Assembly (NCBI GenBank): GCA_003155275.1
Contig: PMCC01000032.1
Coordinates: forward strand, 1-14,894
From: Actinomycetota bacterium
GTDB lineage: Bacteria; Actinomycetota; Humimicrobiia; Humimicrobiales; Humimicrobiaceae
Reading direction: 5' to 3'
Length of the DNA stretch: 14,894 nt
The notes beneath the pieces were generated by a model. That model did no database searches. It was not told the origin of the DNA and saw nothing but the letters and a program-made list of their open reading frames with translations. Position 1 is the stretch's first letter; each line of letters starts with the position of its first letter. Below are positions 1 through 7,591 of this stretch, one piece after another. The position numbers and the translations under genes are program-made.

Positions 1-1
1 T

Positions 2-55
2 GCTTCTGAAACAACTGCTGCTTCTGGAACAACTGCTGCTGCAGAAACCACAGCC
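2..55 (+). repeat. Three imperfect 18-bp tandem repeats in the lipoprotein linker
   Basis: Units at 2-19, 20-37 and 38-55 encode ASETTA, ASGTTA and AAETTA. The first two differ at one base; the third has diverged further. The repeat keeps the reading frame, so copy-number change would only lengthen or shorten the flexible tether between membrane anchor and binding domain. It may extend upstream of the window. Confidence 0.8.
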
Positions 56-1264
56 GCAGGCGGAGAAAAGCCGACTCTCACCTTTTGGCAAAATGAAGCA
101 GGCAGCGGTCTGACTCAATGGTACAAGGATGTAATAGCAGATATAAATGCCAACGAAAATTTTACCGTAAAAATGGAGGAAAATCTTGGCGGAGGCACGG
201 AGGTTATAACCAAGCTTGTAACTGCAGGCGTCTCACAAAGCGGATTTGACTTTTCATGGGATTGGTCCGGGACAATGTCAACTTTGGCAAGAGGTGTAGC
301 CGGCACTTACCAGCCTGTCAATAATCTTGTTTCCAGTGATGTTCTGGATAAACTAAGCAAGGATACAATGGTAGCCAATACAGATGCAGATGGCAATCTT
401 TGGGGAGTACCGTTCTTTCTTGAAACTGTTTATATGGCTTACAACAAGAGCTTATTGGAAAAAGCTGGTGTAGATACTGCTAATCTCCCAACATCTTTTG
501 ATGATTTTATGGCTATGAATAAAAAGTTAAAGGATGCCGGGATAATTCCTATTTCATTTGCAAACAAAGAAGGCCTTGTACATGAATTCTGGGTAATGGA
601 CATGATGCAGCAGTATTTTAATACAGCGCAGGAACATAAAGATTTTTGGACAAATGCTAAATTTGTTGACAATGCAGCACTGAAAGACTGTATGGAAAAA
701 TATAAAAAAATGTATGACGCAAAATACCTTGATCCCGAAGCTGAAACTCTTGATTATGCTTCCAACTATTTTTCAAGATTTTCGAGCGGAAAGGTTGCAG
801 GAGTTTGGTTCATAAACAGCATGTATGTTTCAACAATCAAAGAAGGCGAAATGAACCCGGATAACGTAATATATCAGAAACTTCCATTCTTTGGCAATGG
901 CGCTCTGAAGGATGCCATACCTACCCTTGGATATTGTCTCACAATATCCAAGTGGACAAAATATCCTAAAGAGTGTGCTAAAGCTATTGGATATTTCACA
1001 AGCGAGAAATGGCAGACAGAAATGGCTTTGAAATACGGAGTTACTCCGGCATATACTTCTGTTGATGTAAGTAAGGCTACTGATCTCACTCCTAACATGA
1101 AATTTATTTTTGAATCCGGAAAGGGAAAATATACTGAAATGGGTTATGTTGACTGGATTGCAGGTCAGTATGACGAGCTTATAAGAAGTGCCACTTCGTA
1201 TCTTCATGGAGATATTACATACGAAGACTTTGCTAAAAAGATGGAAGCATCAAGCAAAATTTAA
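2..1264 (+). CDS. ABC transporter solute-binding lipoprotein, sugar type (5' partial)
   Basis: This is the extracellular binding protein of a CUT1-type sugar importer (family 1 solute-binding protein). The frame is open from base 2, so the signal peptide and lipobox lie outside the window and 420 residues are visible. The first 25 residues form an Ala/Ser/Thr/Glu-rich linker of the kind that tethers clostridial binding lipoproteins to the membrane. The mature fold begins at PTLTFWQNEAG, a typical first beta strand. Other family signs are the hinge-like GNLWGVPFFLETVYMAYNKS segment and the C-terminal YEDFAKKMEA helix. An ATG at 173 lies inside the mature domain and cannot be the true start. 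Two permease genes follow directly on the same strand. The ligand cannot be read from the sequence; the neighbouring genes suggest an amino sugar or sugar-amine conjugate (inference). Confidence 0.93.
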   Translation, partial: ASETTAASGTTAAAETTAAGGEKPTLTFWQNEAGSGLTQWYKDVIADINANENFTVKMEENLGGGTEVITKLVTAGVSQSGFDFSWDWSGTMSTLARGVAGTYQPVNNLVSSDVLDKLSKDTMVANTDADGNLWGVPFFLETVYMAYNKSLLEKAGVDTANLPTSFDDFMAMNKKLKDAGIIPISFANKEGLVHEFWVMDMMQQYFNTAQEHKDFWTNAKFVDNAALKDCMEKYKKMYDAKYLDPEAETLDYASNYFSRFSSGKVAGVWFINSMYVSTIKEGEMNPDNVIYQKLPFFGNGALKDAIPTLGYCLTISKWTKYPKECAKAIGYFTSEKWQTEMALKYGVTPAYTSVDVSKATDLTPNMKFIFESGKGKYTEMGYVDWIAGQYDELIRSATSYLHGDITYEDFAKKMEASSKI

Positions 1265-1319
1265 TAATTGAAATTTAATTGTAGTTTCTAATGTTTTAAA
1301 CTTTATATTATTAAGAAAA

Positions 1320-1352
1320 GTTGGGCAGGTTTGGTTTGTCAGCCTGCCCGAC
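1320..1352 (+). promoter_or_regulatory. Intercistronic hairpin between binding protein and permease
   Basis: The arms 1320-1329 (GTTGGGCAGG) and 1343-1352 (CCTGCCCGAC) pair over 10 bp with one G-U, around a 13-nt loop. It is the most GC-rich short element in this stretch. It is not followed by a T-tract, so it does not look like a full intrinsic terminator. Hairpins here commonly protect the 3' end of binding-protein mRNA or limit readthrough, giving more binding protein than permease; that role is inferred from position. A TTG at 1321 lies in this stem and is not a credible start codon. Confidence 0.6.
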
Positions 1353-1374
1353 TAATAAAGATGAAAAAAAGGAA

Positions 1375-2292
1375 ATGATTAAAAAAATTGGAATTTCACA
1401 CAGAAACAGGCTGCTAAGGGATAACTCTTCAGCATATGGGTTTTTGTCACCTACGATACTTCTTCTATTATTTATTTTTGCTTATCAGATAATAAATCTT
1501 TTAATGTTTAGCCTTGTAAAATGGCAAGGTATTCGTCCGACAAATGAGTTCAATAATTTCAGTTACTTTGTAACTTTATTCAAACAAGGACTTTTATATG
1601 GTCCCTTGTTAAGAAGTCTGGCACTTACAGCAATAGTGATTCCGGTAGTAATTCTTTTAACTACTTTTTTGGCTCACAATATCTACAGAAAAGTATTTGG
1701 CTGGAAATTTTACAGATGGATTATTTTTATTACGTCCATAATACCTGTAATAGTTGCAAGTATTGTATGGACCTTTCTTTTAAATGCATATGGCCCCATA
1801 AATAATTTTTTTAGATTTATTCATTTGGATTTTTTGGCGGTTGACTGGTTTGGTAATGCGAAATTTGCAATAATTGCTCTTTGCTGGATCATAATTTGGA
1901 GAGAACTTGGATTTTCAACAATAATTTTTCTTGCCCAGCTTACATCAGCAGATTTCAGCGTATATGAAGCAGCTATAATTGATGGAGCAAATGAATTCCA
2001 GCTTATAAGATATGTAACATTTCCTGCTTTAACCAATATAATTAAATTGTATATTATAACAATGACAATCTATGTAATGAACAACTTGTTTGGTGTGGTT
2101 CTTGTAAGTACAGGCGGTGGACCAGGGTATGCTACAACTGTTCTCGAATATTATATTTATTATATGACATTCCGTATAGGAAAAATTGGGATAGGTGCTG
2201 CAGTATCTGTTGTATTATTTATTATTACTTTTATATTAATATTAATTTATATTAGATTTACATCAAAAAACAATAAAGAAGGTGTATTCTAA
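1375..2292 (+). CDS. ABC sugar transporter permease 1 (MalF/UgpA type)
   Basis: This is an inner-membrane permease of the CUT1 importer, 305 residues from the ATG at 1375. About six hydrophobic helices are visible (around residues 21-48, 80-104, 115-137, 163-186, 219-243 and 271-294). The cytoplasmic EAA loop that docks the ATPase is at residues 198-217 (EAAIIDGANEFQLIRYVTFP), placed between helices four and five as expected. A purine-rich AAAAAAAGGAA precedes the ATG but the spacing is very short. An in-frame TTG at 1321 would add 18 residues encoded by the hairpin and is rejected. The stop codon overlaps the next ATG by one base, so the two permeases are translationally coupled and probably form a heterodimer. 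Confidence 0.93.
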   Translation: MIKKIGISHRNRLLRDNSSAYGFLSPTILLLLFIFAYQIINLLMFSLVKWQGIRPTNEFNNFSYFVTLFKQGLLYGPLLRSLALTAIVIPVVILLTTFLAHNIYRKVFGWKFYRWIIFITSIIPVIVASIVWTFLLNAYGPINNFFRFIHLDFLAVDWFGNAKFAIIALCWIIIWRELGFSTIIFLAQLTSADFSVYEAAIIDGANEFQLIRYVTFPALTNIIKLYIITMTIYVMNNLFGVVLVSTGGGPGYATTVLEYYIYYMTFRIGKIGIGAAVSVVLFIITFILILIYIRFTSKNNKEGVF

Positions 2293-3128
2293 TGAAACAT
2301 AAAACTTTCAGTATATTTTATAAAATACTCGTACAAGGAGTTTTTATATTTTTATCTGCAACAGTAATCTTTTCTCTCTATTATTTAATATCAAACTCTC
2401 TTAAGACTACAAATGAGTTCAATGCAAGCCAATTCTCGCTCCCCAAAGGATTTAATTTTGAAAATTTCAGGTATATTTGGACAAAGGGAGGCATTAGCGT
2501 AACATTCAAAAACAGTATGGTGCTTTGTGTTATAAGTGTAGTTTTGGTTTTGATTTTAGGTGTGCTTGCCGGTTTTGCATTTTCGTTTATCAAGTTTAAA
2601 GGTAAAAAAACTTTAAGTTATTTAATAATTTCAACAATGTATATTTCTCCAATGGCACTTATAATTCCTTTATTTATCCAGTTTACAAAGTTAAATCTGG
2701 TAAATAACTATTTTGGGATAATAATCATATATACCGGATTTCATCTGGCATATTCCATTTATCTGATTACAACATATTTTAGAAATATACCGGATGAAAC
2801 ATTAGAAGCTGCTACTATTGATGGGTGCAGTAAATTCGGTCTTCTTTTTCACGTCTTTCTTCCTCTTTCAAGGTCAGGGCTTATTGTATTATGTGTAATT
2901 AATTTTTCTTTGATTTGGAATGATGTATTGTTCGCATTTATTTTCCTTCAAAAATCTGAGATGCAGACAGTTATGGTTCAAATTGCTAAGTTTCAAGGGA
3001 AATACGGAGTTGGGAATATGACCCATATAATGGCTGCTTTACTTATTATTTCTATACCAACCATCCTATTATATCTTCTCGCGCAAAGATTTTTCAGGGA
3101 AGGAATTTTAGCTGGTTCCATAAAATAA
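2292..3128 (+). CDS. ABC sugar transporter permease 2 (MalG/UgpE type)
   Basis: This is the second inner-membrane permease of the importer, 278 residues, a usual length for the MalG-type partner. Hydrophobic helices lie around residues 11-33, 75-100, 108-130, 139-160, 194-216 and 243-265. The EAA loop is at residues 172-192 (begins EAATIDGCSKFGLLFHVFLP). The C terminus QRFFREGILAGSIK is a hallmark of CUT1 second permeases. The start overlaps the stop of permease 1 (TAATG), and a GAAGGTG ribosome binding site sits in the end of the upstream gene. No ATPase gene follows. Such importers often borrow a shared MsmX/MsmK-type ATPase encoded elsewhere, which is likely here (inference). Confidence 0.94.
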   Translation: MKHKTFSIFYKILVQGVFIFLSATVIFSLYYLISNSLKTTNEFNASQFSLPKGFNFENFRYIWTKGGISVTFKNSMVLCVISVVLVLILGVLAGFAFSFIKFKGKKTLSYLIISTMYISPMALIIPLFIQFTKLNLVNNYFGIIIIYTGFHLAYSIYLITTYFRNIPDETLEAATIDGCSKFGLLFHVFLPLSRSGLIVLCVINFSLIWNDVLFAFIFLQKSEMQTVMVQIAKFQGKYGVGNMTHIMAALLIISIPTILLYLLAQRFFREGILAGSIK

Positions 3129-3181
3129 ATCGAAAGTAAAAAGTAAATTATCAATCCCAATTTATTGCAATTCTAATAAAA

Positions 3182-3198
3182 CTTTATTTCAAATAAAG
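3182..3198. promoter_or_regulatory. 17-bp palindrome upstream of the dehydrogenase operon
   Basis: CTTTATTT (3182-3189) and AAATAAAG (3191-3198) are perfect inverted copies around one central base. It lies in the 106-bp gap between the transporter and the dehydrogenase genes, 36 bases before the ATG at 3235. It could be a small operator or a weak hairpin. The loop is too tight and no T-tract follows, so a terminator is unlikely. I saw no convincing sigma-A promoter in this gap. Confidence 0.35.
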
Positions 3199-3234
3199 GA
3201 ATTATCTAAAAAAGGAAGTATAGAATAAAAAAAT

Positions 3235-4446
3235 ATGTATAAGAAGAATTTTGACGCGATTGTCATTGGTGGCGGATATACCGGATGCTCCACAGCATAT
3301 TTTCTTACAAAAGCAGGTATGGATGTTGCACTGATAGAAATGAATTCGATCTGTTCAGGAGCATCAGGCCGCAATGGGGGACAGGTTATACAGCTGGAAG
3401 GAAGAGAAGAGCTTACAAAAGAAAAGATAATTAAACGCAACAGTATTACTGGCTTAAACAAGAGGCTCCTTGAAAGCTTAAATAATGAACTGGAATGTGA
3501 TATTGAATTCATTAAAAATGGAAGTTTAGATGTTGCATTTACTGAAGAAGAAGCAGACATTATAAAAAAAGTAATGGAAATTCAGTATGAAACCGGAGAT
3601 AAAGGTGTTGAATTCATTGGTCCCGATAGAATAAAAGACATATGCCCTGCCTATGGAGATAATTTTGTGGGTGCTAAATTAAGGCATGATGATGGAAGCG
3701 TCAATCCTTTTAAGATGACGCATGGACTGGCTTTTGCTGCTCAAAGAAAAGGCATGAAAATATATACTCGCACCAAAGTCCTGTCGCTTATTTTTAAAAG
3801 CAGTAAAGTAATTGGGGTAAAAACAGATAACGGAGAGTTTTTTGCTGACAAGGCTGTAATAAATGCAACTAACGCATGGAGCAAGTTATTGATAGAAGAA
3901 TATCCCATAATACCCTGCAAGATTTTAGGGTTTGTGACTGAGCAGCTTCCAATAATTCCAATTCAATCAGTCGAAGCTTACCCTGGTGAATTTGCAATTT
4001 ATGGTTCATCTCAAAAACACGGGAATATTCTAATCGGAGGCGCCCCTTATTCTTATCCTAAAAACATGGAGGATCATTTGAGCCAGGATGTATCTTTTAT
4101 GGATTTCAAAAGATATGGAGATGTTTTTAAATTTACATGGCCGAATGTAAAAGAAGTTTCTTTTATAAGAGCCTGGGCGGGTGCAGTCGGTTTTACTCCT
4201 GATTCTTATCCTCTTGTTGGACCGACAAAATATGATAATTTTTATATTAATGGAGGTTTTACAAACGGCAATAGCTGGTGTCCGATTTGCGGGAAGCTTT
4301 TGGCAGAATATATACTAAAGGGCGGGAAAACTACGGTTCCTATAGATTTTCTTAATCCTGAAAGGTTTTCCATCCATACATTTGAATGGCCAAAAGAATA
4401 TAATTATACAGTTTTACACAATTACATAACCCAAATGATGGGCTAA
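3235..4446 (+). CDS. FAD-dependent DAO-type dehydrogenase, catalytic (beta) subunit
   Basis: This protein of 403 residues belongs to the D-amino acid oxidase/glycine oxidase fold (DAO family). It has an N-terminal FAD-binding Rossmann motif (GGGYTG at residues 12-17), the GASGRNGGQ segment at 42-50 seen in gamma-glutamylputrescine and opine or imino-acid oxidases, and the C-terminal RAWAGAVGFTPDSYPLVGP stretch starting at residue 312. Members oxidise the C-N bond of amino acids, imino acids, N-methyl compounds or opines. The four iron-sulfur/flavin genes behind it indicate a membrane-independent dehydrogenase complex rather than an oxygen-using oxidase. It resembles the beta subunits of dye-linked L-proline, D-hydroxyproline and octopine dehydrogenases. 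The substrate is unknown; no proline racemase or hydroxyproline pathway gene is nearby. An in-frame stop lies just upstream, so ATG 3235 is the first possible ATG; the AAGGAAG at 3212-3218 is rather far from it. Confidence 0.9.
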   Translation: MYKKNFDAIVIGGGYTGCSTAYFLTKAGMDVALIEMNSICSGASGRNGGQVIQLEGREELTKEKIIKRNSITGLNKRLLESLNNELECDIEFIKNGSLDVAFTEEEADIIKKVMEIQYETGDKGVEFIGPDRIKDICPAYGDNFVGAKLRHDDGSVNPFKMTHGLAFAAQRKGMKIYTRTKVLSLIFKSSKVIGVKTDNGEFFADKAVINATNAWSKLLIEEYPIIPCKILGFVTEQLPIIPIQSVEAYPGEFAIYGSSQKHGNILIGGAPYSYPKNMEDHLSQDVSFMDFKRYGDVFKFTWPNVKEVSFIRAWAGAVGFTPDSYPLVGPTKYDNFYINGGFTNGNSWCPICGKLLAEYILKGGKTTVPIDFLNPERFSIHTFEWPKEYNYTVLHNYITQMMG

Positions 4447-4484
4447 TTACAGTTATTTAATTTATAAGGAAAGGTTTTGCAGAT

Positions 4485-4805
4485 ATGAGGATTACCAACC
4501 ATCCTATTCTTGATGATCTTACTGATAGAAAAAAAATTTCGATATTTTTTGATGGAGAAAAAATAGAAGCATTTGAAGGAGAGACTATTGCTGCGGCATT
4601 GTTTGCAGCGGGTATAAAAGTTTTCAGGACAACTCCTGTATTTCATGAACCAAGGGGAGTTTATTGCAACAGAGGCAGATGTACGGACTGCATAATGAAA
4701 GTAAACGGCAAACCAAATGTAAGAACCTGCGTAACAATTGTTAAGGAAGGAATGATAATAAAATCTTTATATGGGCTTGGCGATTGGGGGAATGCAGTTG
4801 AATAA
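4485..4805 (+). CDS. Small [2Fe-2S] subunit of amine dehydrogenase complex
   Basis: This protein of 106 residues resembles the small plant-type [2Fe-2S] subunits found with DAO-type dehydrogenases (HcnA, sarcosine oxidase alpha N-terminus, gamma subunits of D-hydroxyproline or octopine dehydrogenase). The cluster ligands are C61, C66, C69 and C82 (CNRGRCTDC, then RTC). The preceding FEGETIAAALFAAGIKVFR stretch is a typical feature of this group. It likely passes electrons between the flavin subunits. AAGGAAAGG at 4466-4474 serves as ribosome binding site for ATG 4485. The gene starts 38 bases after the catalytic subunit and its 3' end overlaps the next gene, which supports one transcript and a joint complex. 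Confidence 0.9.
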   Translation: MRITNHPILDDLTDRKKISIFFDGEKIEAFEGETIAAALFAAGIKVFRTTPVFHEPRGVYCNRGRCTDCIMKVNGKPNVRTCVTIVKEGMIIKSLYGLGDWGNAVE

Positions 4806-5886
4806 TGAACTGGTTATAATCGGAGCCGGACCTGCAGGGCTCTCTGCAGCAAAAGAAGCGGCTAAGTTTGGAGTAAAAGTTCTTGTTTTAGATGAAAATG
4901 ACAGACCCGGCGGTCAGCTTTTTACTCAAACTCATAAATTTTTCGGCTCAAAAGAACATAGCGCCGGTATTAGGGGGTTTCAAATAGGCAATCGCCTGCT
5001 TGAAGATATTAAAAAATCGGATGTGGAAATTTCTTTAAATACTACGGTATATGGTATTTTTCCGGATAAAACTGTTATGTTTTCTGTTTTAAATGAAAAG
5101 ATTCAAAATCTGCAGGCTAAAAATATCCTGATTGCCACCGGCGGCCTTGAGAAACCGATTATGTTTAAAGGATGGACCCTGCCGGGAATAATGGGTGCGG
5201 GAGCAGCCCAAACAATGATGAATGTTTTCAGGGTTCTTCCAGGCAAGAGAGCCTTGATGATTGGCACTGGAAATGTAGGCCTTATTGTTTCATATCAGCT
5301 TAAACAGGCTGGTTGTGAAGTCATTGGCGTTCTTGATGTCATGCCAAAGATTTCAGGTTATAAGGTACATGCCTCAAAAATAAGAAGAGCGGCAATTCCA
5401 ATACTGGTCTCTCACACTATTAAGGAAGCAAAAGGCAATCAATCTGTAGAGAGTGCAGTTATAACAAAAGTCGATAACAGTTGCAGAGAGATAGATTCAA
5501 ATGAATTTGAAGTTGAATGTGATTTAATTTGCATAGCAGCCGGCCTTCAGCCTTTTAATGAATTATGCTGGGCTTTAAAAATGGAAATGGAGTATATAGG
5601 TGTTTTGGGTGGTTTTGTACCGGTTCATAATGATAATATGCAGACATCTATTAAAGATATTTTTGTAGCCGGGGACCTTGCTGGGGTAGAGGAAGCAAGT
5701 ACTGCAATGGAAGAGGGAAAACTTGCTGGAATTGCTTCTGCAAAAAACCTCGGATATTTATCTGAAAAGGAATTTAATAATAAGAAAAGTGAAATAATTG
5801 AAAGACTTAATCAGTTAAGGCTTGGCTCTTTTGGTATTGAAAGAGAAAAAGCAAAAAAAATTCTTTTAAATTCATGCAATTTTTAA
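4792..5886 (+). CDS. NAD/FAD-type oxidoreductase, alpha subunit of amine dehydrogenase
   Basis: This is a pyridine-nucleotide-disulfide-oxidoreductase-like flavoprotein, 364 residues from ATG 4792. It has a first Rossmann motif GAGPAG at 11-16, RPGGQ at 38-42, ATGG at 116-119, a second dinucleotide motif GTGNVG at 158-163 and the FAD motif FVAGDLAGVEEAS at 291-303. It matches the alpha subunits (HcnB/OoxA-like) of DAO-type dehydrogenases. Those usually continue for about 100 residues into a BFD-like [2Fe-2S] domain; here the protein stops before it and a separate BFD gene lies downstream. I prefer ATG 4792, behind GGGGGA, because the Rossmann strand begins immediately after it. ATG 4771 would add seven residues and overlap the upstream gene by 35 bases. 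Confidence 0.9.
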   Translation: MQLNNELVIIGAGPAGLSAAKEAAKFGVKVLVLDENDRPGGQLFTQTHKFFGSKEHSAGIRGFQIGNRLLEDIKKSDVEISLNTTVYGIFPDKTVMFSVLNEKIQNLQAKNILIATGGLEKPIMFKGWTLPGIMGAGAAQTMMNVFRVLPGKRALMIGTGNVGLIVSYQLKQAGCEVIGVLDVMPKISGYKVHASKIRRAAIPILVSHTIKEAKGNQSVESAVITKVDNSCREIDSNEFEVECDLICIAAGLQPFNELCWALKMEMEYIGVLGGFVPVHNDNMQTSIKDIFVAGDLAGVEEASTAMEEGKLAGIASAKNLGYLSEKEFNNKKSEIIERLNQLRLGSFGIEREKAKKILLNSCNF

Positions 5887-5928
5887 TTAATAATTTTTTT
5901 AATATTTTAAGTATTTTCCAGGAGTGAA

Positions 5929-6444
5929 ATGGTTAAAAAATTAGATAAAATCCCTAATGATTCTGAAACAGGAGTTTTAACAATTGAAAGGTTAAGGCAG
6001 ACACCTGGCTTCCCGGATGAAAAGGATTTAGAAAATGGACTGATTGCTGTTATCGAATGTGATGAAGATATTCCCTGTAATCCCTGTGAAAGCATTTGTC
6101 CCAATGCTGCAATAAAAGTTGGAAATCCGATAACGAATCTGCCTGTTTTGAATTTTTCAAAATGCAGCGGATGTTTGAAATGCCTTGGTATTTGTCCAGG
6201 GCTTTGTATTTTTGCGATTAACAAAAATTATAATAATGATAAATCGCTTATTTACATACCTTATGAATATTATCCTTTGCCAAAAAAGGATATGATTGTC
6301 CGGGCACTTGACAGAAAGGGCAATTATGTATGTGATGCTGTTGTTCTAAAAGTATTGAAACCATTAAAGAAGCAGAATTCGGGGCTGGTAGGAATCATTA
6401 TTCCCAAAGAATACTTTAATATTGTCAGAAACTTTGAATTTTAA
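5929..6444 (+). CDS. 4Fe-4S ferredoxin-type subunit of amine dehydrogenase
   Basis: This protein of 171 residues carries two cysteine groups. C79, C82, C85 and C89 followed by Pro form a canonical CxxCxxCxxxCP [4Fe-4S] site. C50, C53 and C57 followed by Pro form a second site that is one spacing short of canonical, and C44 may supply the fourth ligand. N- and C-terminal parts without cysteine motifs (about 1-43 and 100-171) flank the ferredoxin core. GGAG at 5921-5924 precedes the ATG. Comparable ferredoxin-like subunits occur in the four-subunit dye-linked L-proline dehydrogenases of Thermococcales. Position between the alpha subunit and the BFD gene suggests it is an electron-transfer subunit of the same complex or its exit route to a ferredoxin pool (inference). 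Confidence 0.87.
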   Translation: MVKKLDKIPNDSETGVLTIERLRQTPGFPDEKDLENGLIAVIECDEDIPCNPCESICPNAAIKVGNPITNLPVLNFSKCSGCLKCLGICPGLCIFAINKNYNNDKSLIYIPYEYYPLPKKDMIVRALDRKGNYVCDAVVLKVLKPLKKQNSGLVGIIIPKEYFNIVRNFEF

Positions 6445-6460
6445 ATTGCAGGAGGATATT

Positions 6461-6718
6461 TTGGAAAATGATCATTTGCTTGCTTGCAGATGTATGGAAA
6501 TTACTGAAGTAGAAATACGCAATGCTGTAAGACAGGGAGCCACTACTGTTGATGCAGTTAAAAGGGCAACACAGGCATGTTTTGGATTGTGCCAGTCAAA
6601 AACATGCTTTAATATAATTGCAAGAATTATAAGTGAAGAAACAGGGAAACCAATTTCTGAAATTTTGCCTATTAAGATAAGGATCCCAGTAAGGCCGTTA
6701 AATATCGAGTCTTTTTAA
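6461..6718 (+). CDS. Stand-alone BFD-like [2Fe-2S] protein (TTG start)
   Basis: This is a protein of 85 residues with the BFD-like [2Fe-2S] pattern: C9-x-C11, then C44-x4-C49 (LACRCMEIT and CFGLCQSKTC). C40 is an extra cysteine. In the HcnB/OoxA family this domain is usually the C-terminus of the alpha subunit; here it is a separate small gene, separated from the alpha gene by the 4Fe-4S gene. A perfect GGAGG at 6451-6455 points to the TTG at 6461 (spacing five). The earlier in-frame TTG at 6422 lies inside the upstream gene, lacks a binding site and would add 13 non-family residues. It is the last gene of the plus-strand operon. Confidence 0.87.
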   Translation: MENDHLLACRCMEITEVEIRNAVRQGATTVDAVKRATQACFGLCQSKTCFNIIARIISEETGKPISEILPIKIRIPVRPLNIESF

Positions 6719-6721
6719 AGT

Positions 6722-6769
6722 CAGAATAATTATTAAAACTCGGGTTAATCTTCAGTAATGATTATTCTG
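6722..6769. terminator. Candidate hairpin between convergent genes
   Basis: The arms 6722-6735 (CAGAATAATTATTA) and 6756-6769 (TAATGATTATTCTG) pair over 14 bp with one U-G, around a 20-nt loop. It starts four bases after the BFD stop and reaches into the 3' end of the convergent cyclase-family gene. It is A+T-rich and no T-tract follows on either strand, so it is at best a weak bidirectional transcript end or mRNA 3' stabiliser. Confidence 0.3.
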
Positions 6770-7422
6770 CAAGGCAAGCCGGTGGTATTTAGGATCTTAA
6801 TCGGACATATGTATAATTTTACTTTAAAATTCGTTATTTTTTCAATATTGACCATTGGAGCAGTTATATATATATTATTATTATATATGAGATCCCAAAC
6901 TCCTTGTTCGTTGTCTACATTATCAATTGATGGTGTATCCATTCCTAAAATAAATGGTTTTTTGGCAACTATATATTCTACAGCATCTTTTTTCATGAAC
7001 CAATCATGTGTTAAAAAATCAGGTTTGCTCCAATGGGTTCCCCATCCTGTCGCAAAAATTATATTCGAGCCATCAGGAATTAATTCCTTTTCTGCTTTTT
7101 TTATATCTTGAAGAGTAATAAATGGATGGTTTCCTTCAAGCCCTAATTCGTCTAAATTAAATTTAAGAACATATGCATCTACCCCGAAGATCTTTTCAAT
7201 TGGAACTGTATGCACTGCAGGGCCTTTTTTTAATCCCAGTGCATGGGCGGGACCATCTATATAAGTCCCGGTAAACATACAAAATCCTTCAAATGCTTGA
7301 GAGAACGCGCTAAAATCTACCCAGTCCGGATTTTCAAGTTCAACCAATTTAAAATCAGGAAAGGGCGGCCCATAGGACCACATTCCATCATAGATTGGTC
7401 CGGATGCATCTATAATTTTCAC
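6745..7422 (-). CDS. Cyclase-family (kynurenine formamidase-like) hydrolase with altered metal ligands
   Basis: This protein of 225 residues, starting at GTG 7422, belongs to the putative cyclase family (PF04199), whose members include bacterial kynurenine formamidase and isatin hydrolase. The family signature HxGTHxDxPxH appears here as FTGTYIDGPAH (residues 50-60). The Asp56 and His60 are kept, but the first two histidines, metal ligands in characterised members, are Phe50 and Tyr54. Further family segments are FATGWGTHW (123-131) and the C-terminal NTTGLPCRIII. The start is fixed by AGGAG six bases upstream of GTG. It may be a subfamily with a different metal site or a non-catalytic protein. 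It follows the DegT gene on the same strand after 169 bases, so it may be cotranscribed or have its own promoter. Likely chemistry, if active, is amide or lactone hydrolysis (inference). Confidence 0.85.
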   Translation of the reverse strand: MKIIDASGPIYDGMWSYGPPFPDFKLVELENPDWVDFSAFSQAFEGFCMFTGTYIDGPAHALGLKKGPAVHTVPIEKIFGVDAYVLKFNLDELGLEGNHPFITLQDIKKAEKELIPDGSNIIFATGWGTHWSKPDFLTHDWFMKKDAVEYIVAKKPFILGMDTPSIDNVDNEQGVWDLIYNNNIYITAPMVNIEKITNFKVKLYICPIKILNTTGLPCRIIITED

Positions 7423-7591
7423 AGAACACTCCTATTTTTAATTATGATATCTAAGTCCTTGCATAAATTTGATTTAAGATGTTGGTACAATCTTTAAAAC
7501 ATTGCAACAAAATCAGTTACTGCAAAATCACTTCGATCAGCCTCTATTTAAAATTTATGCTTTTGCTCTATATATTATTATTTAATAAATA

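Noticed and set aside
830-1207. Minus-strand open frame of 125 codons
   Set aside because: It is antisense to the well-supported solute-binding protein and has no recognisable protein features.
1321-1374. TTG at 1321 as start of permease 1
   Set aside because: It lies in the stem of the intercistronic hairpin, has no ribosome binding site, and adds 18 residues with no membrane or family features.
4771-4791. ATG 4771 as start of the alpha subunit
   Set aside because: ATG 4792 is closer to the Rossmann strand and preceded by GGGGGA; 4771 has no binding site. Not fully excluded.
3235-6718. Assignment of the dehydrogenase as proline or hydroxyproline dehydrogenase
   Set aside because: The subunit types fit, but no proline racemase, hydroxyproline epimerase or downstream deaminase gene is present, and the importer is of the sugar type.
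7508-7530. CAAAATCA direct repeat (7508-7515 and 7523-7530)
   Set aside because: Only 8 bp, A/T-rich, and not tied to a promoter; chance is the simplest explanation.
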